From an uncultured Alphaproteobacteria bacterium (GTDB taxonomy: Bacteria > Pseudomonadota > Alphaproteobacteria > Micropepsales > Micropepsaceae): a stretch of 11,553 nt of DNA. Shown piece by piece: positions 1-5,706 of this stretch; position 1 is the stretch's first letter; each line of letters starts with the position of its first letter. A program made the position numbers and the translations under genes. The notes beneath the pieces were generated by a model, which was not told the origin of the DNA, did no database searches, and saw only the letters and a list, made by a program, of their open reading frames with translations. The stretch is taken from NCBI GenBank assembly GCA_903922545.1, contig CAIXUE010000184.1:1-11553 (forward strand). Direction: 5' to 3'.

Positions 1-1
1 C

Positions 2-1072
2 CTGCCCACCTATAAAGAGCGGGGCAATGTCGCCGAGCTTGTCCGGCGGCTGGATCTGGCTTTGCCCGGCATCGCCTGGGAAGCCATTTTCGTTGATGAC
101 AATTCCCCCGACGGCACCGCCGATGCGGTGAAAGAAATCGCCGCCACCGATACACGTGTGCGCTGCCTGCGCCGGGTGGGGCGGCGGGGCCTGGCCGGCG
201 CCTGCATCGAAGGCATGCTGTCCTCCTCTGCGCCCTTTGTCGCGGTGATGGACGCCGATCTGCAGCATGACGAAAAAATCCTGCCGCAAATGCTGGCGCG
301 GCTGGAAAACAACGAAGCCGATCTGGTGGCGGCGACGCGCTATGTCGAAGGTGGCAGCGCCGCTTCGTTCGATGCCAAGCGCGGCGCGATTTCCGCGCTG
401 GCGACCAAACTCACGCACCGGCTGGTCGGCACGCCGCTCAGCGATCCCATGTCGGGTTTTTTCATGATGCGGCGCGCCAGCTTTGATCCCATCGCGCCCC
501 GGCTCTCGCCCACCGGCTTCAAGATCCTGCTGGACATTGCCGCCACGGCCGGCGCGCGGCTGCGCATCGCCGAACAGCCTTATCAGTTCGGCGAACGCTT
601 TGACGGCGAATCCAAATTCAACGCCCAGATCGGCGTGGAATTCCTGGGGCTTCTGCTGGCCAAGATGACGGGCGATCTGGTCGATCCCCGGTTCATTTTC
701 TTCGCCATTGTCGGCACCCTGGGCCTGGCGGTGCATCTGATTGTGCTGAAGCTGGCCTTGGCTTTCCTGCCGGCCCAGCCAGACCTGTTCCGTCTGGCCC
801 AGATCATCGCCACCTTCGCCGCCATGAGCAGCAATTTCCTGCTCAACAATGAATTGACCTACCGCGACCGGCGGCTGAAAGGTTTTGCCGGGGTGCGCGG
901 CTTTATTCTTTTCTGCCTGTTCTGTTCGCCTGGCGCGCTGGCCAATGTCGATCTGGCCGCCTGGCTTTATATCAATCCGCAAGTGTGGTGGGCCGCCGGT
1001 GCGGCGGGCGCGGTGATGAGCGCCTTGTGGAATTACGCCATGTCCACTTTATTCGTTTGGCGCGCTCGTTGA
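2..1072 (+). CDS. GT2 family glycosyltransferase (DPM1/GtrB-like) fused to GtrA-like membrane domain, 5' partial
   Basis: The reading frame is open from base 2, so the true start lies outside the window; the visible 356 residues begin LPTYKERGNV, just inside the usual GT2 N-terminal strand. The catalytic domain has VDDNSPDGT (residues 31-39, nucleotide-binding), MDADLQHD (83-90, the DXD-type metal/nucleotide site) and DPMSGFF (about 148-154), all typical of polyprenyl-phosphate mannosyl/glucosyl transferases. From about residue 229 follows a GtrA-like domain of four hydrophobic helices, with NFLLNNELTYRDR and a final WNYAMSTLFVW. Known for the families: the GT2 part transfers a sugar from a nucleotide sugar to undecaprenyl phosphate on the cytoplasmic face, and GtrA-type domains are thought to flip the product. 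The next gene, 16 bp away, is a likely user of that lipid-linked sugar. A TTG at 62 could be miscalled as a start, but it would cut into the fold. Sugar identity is unknown. Confidence 0.9.
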   Translation: MPTYKERGNVAELVRRLDLALPGIAWEAIFVDDNSPDGTADAVKEIAATDTRVRCLRRVGRRGLAGACIEGMLSSSAPFVAVMDADLQHDEKILPQMLARLENNEADLVAATRYVEGGSAASFDAKRGAISALATKLTHRLVGTPLSDPMSGFFMMRRASFDPIAPRLSPTGFKILLDIAATAGARLRIAEQPYQFGERFDGESKFNAQIGVEFLGLLLAKMTGDLVDPRFIFFAIVGTLGLAVHLIVLKLALAFLPAQPDLFRLAQIIATFAAMSSNFLLNNELTYRDRRLKGFAGVRGFILFCLFCSPGALANVDLAAWLYINPQVWWAAGAAGAVMSALWNYAMSTLFVWRAR

Positions 1073-1088
1073 GCGCGCGGGGGTTTGT

Positions 1089-2534
1089 GTGACGCGCGCG
1101 ATGAAGCAGGCGGGTTTGATGACCCCTGCGCTTCTTGCTGTTCTTGCCGCCCGCGCCGTGATGGCGGGGCTTTTGCCGCTTACCGCTGATGAAGCTTATT
1201 ACTGGCTCTGGTCCAAGCACCTGGATGCCGGTTACCTGGATCATCCGCCCGCCATTGCCTTTTTGATCCGCGCCGGCACGGCACTGTTGGGCGACAGCGC
1301 TTTCGGCATCCGCTTCGGTGCGGTCATTCTTTCCGGCATCGCCACCTGGTTTGTCTGGGAAAGCGCCCGGGCGCTTTTGAAAGATGAAGCGCGCGCCATT
1401 GCCGCGGCGCTCCTGTTCAATCTCAGCCTGATGATCAATGTCGAGATGCTGGCGGCCACGCCCGACATGCCCTCCATCGTCACGTCGGCGGCTCTGCTTT
1501 TTTGCCTTGCCCGCCTGCAACAGACCGCAGACGGCAAATACTGGTTGGGAGCGGGCGTTGCTGCAGGCCTGTCGCTGCTCTCAAAATACTCCGCGCTGTT
1601 CCTGATTGCCGGCGCGTTTTTCTGGCTGATCTTTTCGCCGCGCCAAAGAAAATGGCTGGCGACGCCCTGGCCCTGGGCTGGCGCTGCACTGGCCGTGGCA
1701 GTGTTCGCGCCCAATCTGTGGTGGCAGACGGCGCATCATTGGGAAACGTTCGCGTTCCAGTTCAGCCGGGTTGCCGGCCATGGGCTGGACTGGCGCTTCA
1801 TTCCGGAATTTCTCGCCGCCCAGCTGGGTCTGGCCTCGCCGTTTATTTTCGTGCTGGGCGTTACAGGTCTGGTTCAGGCGCGCCGCGACAGTGATCTGTT
1901 TCTGCCCGCCATGCTGGTCTGGCCGGCGGTGATTTATTTCTTCGTTCACGCCCTGCATGACCGGGTGCAAGGCAACTGGCCGTGTTTTCTTTATCCCGCC
2001 TTTGTCATTCTGGCGGTGGCCGCGTTCGATGATGCGGGCTGGCGCAAATGGTGCACCCGTCTGGCCGCGCCCGTGGCGGCAATCATCCTGTTTCTGGTCT
2101 ATGCCCAGGCGCTGACCGGTCTTATTCCTTTGGGCGCCCGCGATCCCCTGGCGCGCTTGCTCGGTACCGGCTTCAGGCCGGTGGCGGACAGTCTGGCCGA
2201 TCTGGTGCATCACAATCTAGGCAAGGCGGTTCTGACCACCGATTATGAATCCACCGCCTGGCTGCGGTTCTATGAGCCGGGCCTGAAAGTCATCCAGTTG
2301 GGAGAACCCGAGCGCTATCCCAATGCCCCCACCGCCGATCCCGCTTTGACGCAAGGTCCGCTGCTCTATTTCGTGGAAGAACGGCGGGACCAGAAAAGCG
2401 AAGTGGCAAAATATTTTTCGGATTTTTCGCTGGCCGCCCAGCTACGCATCGCCAAGGCAGGCGGGAACCTTGCGCTTTACAACGTCTATCTGGCGGACAA
2501 ACAAAAAGCCCCGTTTGAGGGGCGAATGCCTTGA
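1089..2534 (+). CDS. PMT_2 / ArnT-like (GT39/GT83) polytopic glycosyltransferase
   Basis: A 481-residue integral membrane protein with many hydrophobic segments and a short soluble C-terminal part (about 350-481). The first extracytoplasmic loop carries LTADEAYYWLWSKHLDAGYLDHPP (D34, E35 and LDHPP at 50-54, in several short blocks), the signature of PMT_2 enzymes such as ArnT and other GT-C transferases, where this loop supplies the catalytic acidic residue. These enzymes take a sugar from a polyprenyl phosphate donor and attach it to lipid A, another glycan or a protein in the periplasm. It lies 16 bp downstream of a GT2-GtrA protein that can produce such a donor, so the two are probably one operon and pathway. 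GTG at 1089 is chosen because GGGGG at 1079-1083 sits 5 bases upstream; ATG at 1101 is the alternative and loses only four residues. The acceptor cannot be told from sequence. Confidence 0.88.
   Translation: MTRAMKQAGLMTPALLAVLAARAVMAGLLPLTADEAYYWLWSKHLDAGYLDHPPAIAFLIRAGTALLGDSAFGIRFGAVILSGIATWFVWESARALLKDEARAIAAALLFNLSLMINVEMLAATPDMPSIVTSAALLFCLARLQQTADGKYWLGAGVAAGLSLLSKYSALFLIAGAFFWLIFSPRQRKWLATPWPWAGAALAVAVFAPNLWWQTAHHWETFAFQFSRVAGHGLDWRFIPEFLAAQLGLASPFIFVLGVTGLVQARRDSDLFLPAMLVWPAVIYFFVHALHDRVQGNWPCFLYPAFVILAVAAFDDAGWRKWCTRLAAPVAAIILFLVYAQALTGLIPLGARDPLARLLGTGFRPVADSLADLVHHNLGKAVLTTDYESTAWLRFYEPGLKVIQLGEPERYPNAPTADPALTQGPLLYFVEERRDQKSEVAKYFSDFSLAAQLRIAKAGGNLALYNVYLADKQKAPFEGRMP
2497..2523 (-). 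terminator. Rho-independent terminator on the minus strand, inside the 3' end of the PMT_2 gene
   Basis: On the plus strand GCCCC (2508-2512) and GGGGC (2519-2523) flank a 6-base loop and are preceded by AAAAA (2503-2507). Read on the minus strand this is a GC stem followed at once by TTTTTGTTTG, a classical intrinsic terminator. It would end transcription of the minus-strand small-protein cassette about 150 bases past its last stop codon, giving a transcript that overlaps the PMT_2 mRNA tail. The five-base-pair stem is short, so strength is uncertain. Confidence 0.55.
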
Positions 2535-2554
2535 ATTTCCTGATTTTTTGAAGA

Positions 2555-2620
2555 GCGAGCGGACACCCGAGGCGGGCTGTCGAAGGGGCTGGGGGCGTTC
2601 CGGATCGGACGTCCGCTCGC
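2555..2620. repeat. 10-bp perfect inverted repeat in the convergent intergenic gap
   Basis: GCGAGCGGAC (2555-2564) and GTCCGCTCGC (2611-2620) are exact reverse complements separated by 46 bases. The right arm also lies in a separate local palindrome, CGGACGTCCG (2606-2615). The gap between the convergent genes (2535-2670) holds no plausible gene. The arms could fold into a long-range stem in either transcript. There is no T-run after either arm, so it is not a standard terminator. Confidence 0.4.
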
Positions 2621-2670
2621 AGGTAATAACCGGCGGGGCTTTTGTTCGTTCCCCGCGGCCTCAAATTTTT

Positions 2671-2820
2671 TCACATTTTTTCGGCCAGCGTCTGGGCGCC
2701 GTGCGCAACCGGTCTTTGGGCCGCTTCCGGGCCGCCGGAAACAAACAAAAGCGCCGCCAGCAACAGGCCGGCAATCAGGCTTTCAAAGGGATGTTCCGCT
2801 ATGGGACGAGGCAGCCGCAT
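2671..2820 (-). CDS. Unrecognised 49-residue single-span membrane protein
   Basis: I do not recognise this protein from a named family. It encodes 49 residues: a short N-terminus (MRLPRPIAEHPFES), one hydrophobic segment (LIAGLLLAALLFVSGG, about 15-30) and a polar tail ending in AEKM. Support for its being real: the ATG at 2820 lies 10 bases past the stop of the upstream DUF1328 gene on the same strand, and an AAGGTGG ribosome-binding sequence sits just upstream. The EHPFESLIAG stretch resembles the start of the membrane anchors in two other cassette proteins (the DUF883 and YqjE-like proteins). It is the last gene before the minus-strand terminator. The same frame opens further upstream to 2859, but that would overlap the DUF1328 gene. 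Function unknown; an inner-membrane stress peptide is the simplest guess. Confidence 0.55.
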   Translation of the reverse strand: MRLPRPIAEHPFESLIAGLLLAALLFVSGGPEAAQRPVAHGAQTLAEKM

Positions 2821-2830
2821 GTCACCACCT

Positions 2831-3004
2831 TCAGATGGGAGGACGCCCGCGTAGCGCACCGGAAAAGGCGCTGACGATCAACAAGATGACAAAGACGATC
2901 AACAGCAATTTGGCGATCGAGGCCGCCAGGCCCGCCAGCCCGAAAAAGCCCATATAGCCGGCGACCAGCGCCAGGATCAGAAAGGTAAGTGCCCAACCAA
3001 GCAT
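2831..3004 (-). CDS. DUF1328 (YtjA-like) small membrane protein
   Basis: A 57-residue protein beginning MLGWALTFLILALVAGYMGF, the recognisable DUF1328 N-terminus (MLxWAxxFLxxAlxAgxlGF), then GLAGLAASIAKLL and a second hydrophobic helix ending in a short basic tail (RGRPPI). It has two membrane spans (about 4-20 and 29-49), and the length matches the family, which is widespread in Proteobacteria without a known biochemical role. ATG at 3004 is chosen over an upstream in-frame start at 3043: it matches the family start and has GGGAGAA about 8 bases upstream. A sequence of the EcfG promoter form lies at 3028-3052, putting transcription start close to this ribosome-binding site, so the gene probably has its own stress promoter as well as read-through from the genes upstream. 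Confidence 0.85.
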   Translation of the reverse strand: MLGWALTFLILALVAGYMGFFGLAGLAASIAKLLLIVFVILLIVSAFSGALRGRPPI

Positions 3005-3027
3005 GATTTTTCTCCCACAGGAGAAAG

Positions 3028-3052
3028 AACAAAGTTTGGCCACAGAAGTTCC
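3028..3052 (-). promoter_or_regulatory. Probable EcfG-dependent promoter for the DUF1328 gene
   Basis: On the minus strand GGAAC (3052-3048) is followed after 16 bases by TGTT (3031-3028), matching the GSR sigma-factor consensus GGAAC-N16/17-(C)GTT. The -10 element ends about 24 bases before the ATG at 3004, and the GGGAGAA ribosome-binding site falls between, so the geometry suits a short leader. The C of CGTT is replaced by T. Confidence 0.6.
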
Positions 3053-3071
3053 CGGGCCGAAACCGCCGCGC

Positions 3072-3419
3072 TTAATTTTTGGGTTTGTTGCGGTTTAGAA
3101 ACAGGTTGGCGACACCTACCAGGCCCGCGCCAACCACCGCCGCCCAGGGCGTTTCCCGCGCCAGGCCGGAGAAAATCGAATTCATCAGGTCACGGTTGGG
3201 CGGCGCTTCGCGGCACGGCGGCCGTGCGATGCAAACAATCGCCGCCCACAACAGCGGCGGCACCAGCATGATGGCGCCCGCGATGGCGTAACCGCCGGCC
3301 GCGCCGAAATGCGGCGTCAGCAGGGTGGCGATGGCCAGCCCGATCAGGCCGATGCCAAAAAACACCAGGGCGATGGCGGCGGCCACCATCACAAGTTTTG
3401 CGGTCAGTCTGGTCAGCAT
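3072..3419 (-). CDS. YqjE-like / phage-holin-superfamily small membrane protein
   Basis: A 115-residue protein with two clear membrane helices (about 9-33 and 42-65), a polar loop with CREAPPNRDL, and a third weaker hydrophobic stretch (about 91-108) ending NLFLNRNKPKN. Layout and position beside a DUF883 gene fit the YqjE/Holin-X (holin superfamily III) group, which in enterobacteria pairs with YqjD as yqjD-yqjE. The link rests on architecture and context rather than a diagnostic motif. The C-terminal RETPWAAVVGAGLVG is very like the ElaB/YqjD membrane anchor, including the one next door. It is probably not a lysis protein, since no phage genes are near. The ATG at 3419 has only GGGGAT as ribosome-binding sequence; a GTG at 3440, seven codons upstream with AAAGG before it, is a real alternative. 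Confidence 0.75.
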   Translation of the reverse strand: MLTRLTAKLVMVAAAIALVFFGIGLIGLAIATLLTPHFGAAGGYAIAGAIMLVPPLLWAAIVCIARPPCREAPPNRDLMNSIFSGLARETPWAAVVGAGLVGVANLFLNRNKPKN

Positions 3420-3481
3420 GAAATCCCCGCGCTCATGCACCAGCCTTTAGCAGGGGAAGAGGGTGCGAGGGAACAGCTCTC

Positions 3482-3844
3482 TCAACGGCGCAGGAAAATC
3501 GCGCCCAGAAAAGCCCCGATGCCGCCGGCGATGAGCAGCGAGGTAATCGGCTGTTCACGCACCTGGCTGCGCAGATTTTCGGCATTTTCCTCGGCCCATT
3601 CCTCGGCTTCTTCGCGGAATTCGCCCGCTGCCTGCTTGGCTTCGCGGGCCGCTTCTTCCGCCAGGCGCATGGCGCGGTCGGCGACATCTTCCGCGCCCTG
3701 CAGCGCGATGCGTCCCCGCTCCGTCGCCATCGCGCCGACATCGCCGGCCAGACCTTTCATGTCGTCCTGCAGCAACTCGAAGTCGCGGCGGAGCGCGCCA
3801 AGACGGCCCTCGATGGTGGAAACAGCTTTTTTCTTGGCGGCCAT
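3482..3844 (-). CDS. DUF883 / ElaB-YqjD-like membrane-anchored protein
   Basis: A 120-residue protein: a basic N-terminus (MAAKKK), a long charged, alanine-rich helical region (about 10-95) with heptad-like spacing, and a single C-terminal anchor, REQPITSLLIAGGIGAFLG, followed by AIFLRR. This is the ElaB/YqjD/YgaM (DUF883) plan. In E. coli these proteins are stationary-phase and stress-induced, sit in the inner membrane by the C-terminal helix, and YqjD has been reported to bind ribosomes. The ATG at 3844 has CTGGAGAT upstream. The gap to the phyR stop is only about 31 bases, and no EcfG-type promoter is visible in it or in the phyR 3' end, so co-transcription with phyR is the simplest reading. 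It begins a run of four small membrane-protein genes. Confidence 0.85.
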   Translation of the reverse strand: MAAKKKAVSTIEGRLGALRRDFELLQDDMKGLAGDVGAMATERGRIALQGAEDVADRAMRLAEEAAREAKQAAGEFREEAEEWAEENAENLRSQVREQPITSLLIAGGIGAFLGAIFLRR

Positions 3845-3875
3845 GAAAAATCTCCAGCTTTGATAAAATTACGTA

Positions 3876-4664
3876 TTAAGCGGCTTCTTTCGCCACCGGG
3901 TGGAAAAACAGGGCCTGGCCCACGGTGGCCTGCACCGTTTCCGGCAGGAAAGGCTTGGCGATCAGATAGGTCGGCTCCGGCCGTTCGCCCGTGAGCAATT
4001 TTTCCGGATAGGCGGTGATGAAAATCACGGGAATATCGAAGGCCGACAGAATTTCGCTGACCGCATCGATGCCCGAACCGCCTTCACCCAGATTGATATC
4101 GGCCAGAACCAGGCCGGGGCGTTCGGAATGGGCCTTGGCCACCGCTTCGTCCTTGGTGGAAGCCACGGCGACAACTTTATGCCCCAGTTCGGTGACCAGG
4201 TTTTCCAGGTCCATGGCGATGATGGGTTCGTCTTCGATGATCAGCACCCGGCTGGCCAGCTGGCTGTCGATGGTCTTCTGGGCGTCCAGGATGGCGCCTT
4301 CAACCTCTTCAGGGCTTTCATCAATGATGAAAGCCGCTTCTTCCGGGCTGAACGCCTCAACCGCGGTCAAAAGCAGGGCTGCCCGCTTGGCGGCGGTCAG
4401 GGATTGGAGGCGGTTTTCCGGGCTTTTGGGGTTTCCGACGGTGATTTCGTCATAATGCTCGGCCCCGCTTTCCCAGATGGCGTGGAACAGCCGGTACAGG
4501 CCGACCCGGGGGGGTACCCCCTCGGTCAGGGCTTCATCGCCGGTCAAAAGCGCCTGCAAGGCAGCCCGGACATGGGCGTCGCCGGAGGCCTGGGAACCCG
4601 TTAAGGCCCTGGCGTAGCGACCCAAATAGGGCAGATGCGGCGCAAGGGTCTGTGTCATGCTCAT
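3876..4664 (-). CDS. phyR: PhyR, general stress response anti-anti-sigma response regulator
   Basis: A 262-residue protein. Residues 1-130 form a sigma-like domain (start LPYLGRYARALTGSQ; sigma-4-like part with FSPEEAAFIIDESPEEVEGAI), and 138-258 a receiver domain. Receiver residues are visible: acidic pair E144/D145 (LIIEDEP), phospho-acceptor D189 (VLADINLG), T217 (FITAYPEKLLTG) and K237 (LIAKPF). Known role: once phosphorylated, PhyR exposes its sigma-like domain and binds NepR, releasing EcfG. It is divergent from nepR-ecfG, the usual arrangement. The frame stays open to an ATG at 4865, but the start is placed at 4664: GAAGGAG lies 9 bases upstream, the protein then has the family length, and an EcfG-type promoter at 4704-4728 lies just before it. 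A second ATG at 4658 is possible. Confidence 0.96.
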   Translation of the reverse strand: MSMTQTLAPHLPYLGRYARALTGSQASGDAHVRAALQALLTGDEALTEGVPPRVGLYRLFHAIWESGAEHYDEITVGNPKSPENRLQSLTAAKRAALLLTAVEAFSPEEAAFIIDESPEEVEGAILDAQKTIDSQLASRVLIIEDEPIIAMDLENLVTELGHKVVAVASTKDEAVAKAHSERPGLVLADINLGEGGSGIDAVSEILSAFDIPVIFITAYPEKLLTGERPEPTYLIAKPFLPETVQATVGQALFFHPVAKEAA

Positions 4665-4703
4665 GGAACTAGGCTCCTTCGAAGTAGGAAAGCGTGAAAT
4701 GGC

Positions 4704-4728
4704 AACCGACGCCAGCCGAAAAAGTTCC
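4704..4728 (-). promoter_or_regulatory. Probable EcfG promoter of phyR
   Basis: Minus-strand GGAAC (4728-4724), then 16 bases, then GGTT (4707-4704): the EcfG form GGAAC-N16-NGTT. The -10 ends about 40 bases before the phyR ATG at 4664. It sits back-to-back with a matching site for nepR, only 9 bases apart. G replaces the usual C before GTT. Confidence 0.7.
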
Positions 4729-4737
4729 ATGGGTTCA

Positions 4738-4762
4738 GGAACCTTTCCAATAAGGGGGCGTT
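4738..4762 (+). promoter_or_regulatory. Probable EcfG promoter of nepR-ecfG-kinase
   Basis: GGAAC (4738-4742), 16 bases, CGTT (4759-4762): an exact match to the alphaproteobacterial GSR promoter consensus. The predicted transcript starts near 4770, leaving a leader of roughly 90 bases to the nepR ATG at 4859. Autoregulation of nepR-ecfG from such a promoter is known in other Alphaproteobacteria. Confidence 0.8.
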
Positions 4763-4858
4763 TGGTCTCACAGAAGGGCGCAAAGCCGGGGCGGAAGAAC
4801 GAAAAACCAGTCGCGGGTTGTACCCCGCCAAACCGCATCGGATCAGGGCTCGGCAGGC

Positions 4859-5056
4859 ATGACACAGCAATGGGAAACGACCTTGTCGGAAGAACAGAAG
4901 CCTACTGAAAAGGCCCGCGCCATCCGCGCCCGCCAACGGGCAATCGGCCGGGAATTGCGCCGCATGTATGACGATGTGGCGCAGGAGCCTATTCCGGACG
5001 ATTTCATGGATCTTCTTCGCAAGATCGACGATGCCACCGGGAAGAAGGTGTCCTGA
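4859..5056 (+). CDS. nepR: NepR anti-sigma factor
   Basis: A 65-residue protein with the NepR core IGRELRRMYDDVAQEPIPDD followed by FMDLLRKID (about 29-57), two helices joined by the EPIP turn, with short disordered ends. Known role: NepR holds EcfG inactive in the cytoplasm and is taken away by phosphorylated PhyR. Its place between divergent phyR and ecfG is the conserved arrangement. The ribosome-binding site is weak (AGGG about 10 bases before the ATG). The stop TGA shares one base with the ecfG ATG (TGATG at 5054-5058), pointing to translational coupling, a common way to keep sigma and anti-sigma in balance. Confidence 0.95.
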   Translation: MTQQWETTLSEEQKPTEKARAIRARQRAIGRELRRMYDDVAQEPIPDDFMDLLRKIDDATGKKVS

Positions 5057-5706
5057 TGGTCACGCCCGCTCCCTCCATGTCCAGCCGCTCCAATGACCGC
5101 TCCGAAGATGGCGATTTCCGCACCGAACTGCTGGCGCTGATTCCCTTCCTGCGTGCTTTCGCCCGCTCCCTGACCGGCAATCAGGAAGGCGCCGACGATC
5201 TGGCCCAGGAAACCCTGGTCAAGGCGTGGCAGAGCCGCGCGACGTTCATTCCAGGCACCAATTTGAAGGCCTGGCTGTTCACCATCCTGCGCAACCAGTT
5301 TTATTCCGACCGCCGCCGCGCCTGGCGCCAGGCGCCGTGGGACCAGGAAGCGGCCGAGCGTATTCCCGGCGGCGGCGAGGACCAGCTTTTTTCGGCCCAG
5401 CTTTCCGACACGGCGCGCGCGCTGCGCTGCCTCTCTGACGAACAGCGCGAAGCCCTTATTCTGGTGGGCGCGGGCGGTTTTTCCTACGAAGACGCGGCGG
5501 GCATCTGCAAATGCGCCGTCGGCACGGTCAAGAGCCGGGTGGCGCGCGCCCGCAAGGCCTTGATGGAAATTTTGGACGGCGATGATACGCTGGGCGATGT
5601 AGCCCGCCCGGCCGAAGGGGACGCCGCACGTGAAATCATGGCGCAACTGGACCGGCTTGCATCGCCCGAAGTTGGGGCTCCCGGTGGAAAACGCCGCCCG
5701 AAATAA
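5056..5706 (+). CDS. ecfG: EcfG-type (ECF15) general stress response sigma factor
   Basis: A 216-residue ECF sigma factor. Region 2 spans about 26-92 (LIPFLRAFARSLTGN, then ADDLAQETLVKAW, then LKAWLFTILRNQFYSDRRR). Region 4 spans about 115-170, with the helix-turn-helix YEDAAGICKCAVGTVKSRVA. Known role: it directs RNA polymerase to GGAAC-N16/17-CGTT promoters when NepR is removed. Identity as EcfG rather than another ECF rests on both the sequence and the phyR-nepR neighbours. AGAAGG inside the 3' end of nepR is the ribosome-binding site. After region 4 there is a tail of about 45 residues (DGDDTLGDVARPAEG onward, ending GGKRRPK), which seems longer than usual. Part of the tail overlaps the start of the downstream kinase gene. 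Confidence 0.95.
   Translation: MVTPAPSMSSRSNDRSEDGDFRTELLALIPFLRAFARSLTGNQEGADDLAQETLVKAWQSRATFIPGTNLKAWLFTILRNQFYSDRRRAWRQAPWDQEAAERIPGGGEDQLFSAQLSDTARALRCLSDEQREALILVGAGGFSYEDAAGICKCAVGTVKSRVARARKALMEILDGDDTLGDVARPAEGDAAREIMAQLDRLASPEVGAPGGKRRPK

Noticed and set aside
2543..2549. T-run after the PMT_2 stop as a plus-strand terminator
   Set aside because: No GC stem precedes it.
2577..2601. Minus-strand GGAAC in the convergent gap
   Set aside because: The -10 position reads ACAG rather than CGTT, and no gene follows at a fitting distance.
3072..3419. Phage holin and thus a prophage remnant
   Set aside because: There are no phage structural, integrase or lysin genes; the YqjD/YqjE-type context explains the protein better.
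4665..4669. Plus-strand GGAAC next to the phyR start as another EcfG promoter
   Set aside because: No GTT element lies 16-18 bases downstream.
4665..4865. N-terminal extension of PhyR by 67 residues
   Set aside because: It would include the two EcfG promoters and has no family similarity; the ATG at 4664 has a strong ribosome-binding site and gives the usual length.
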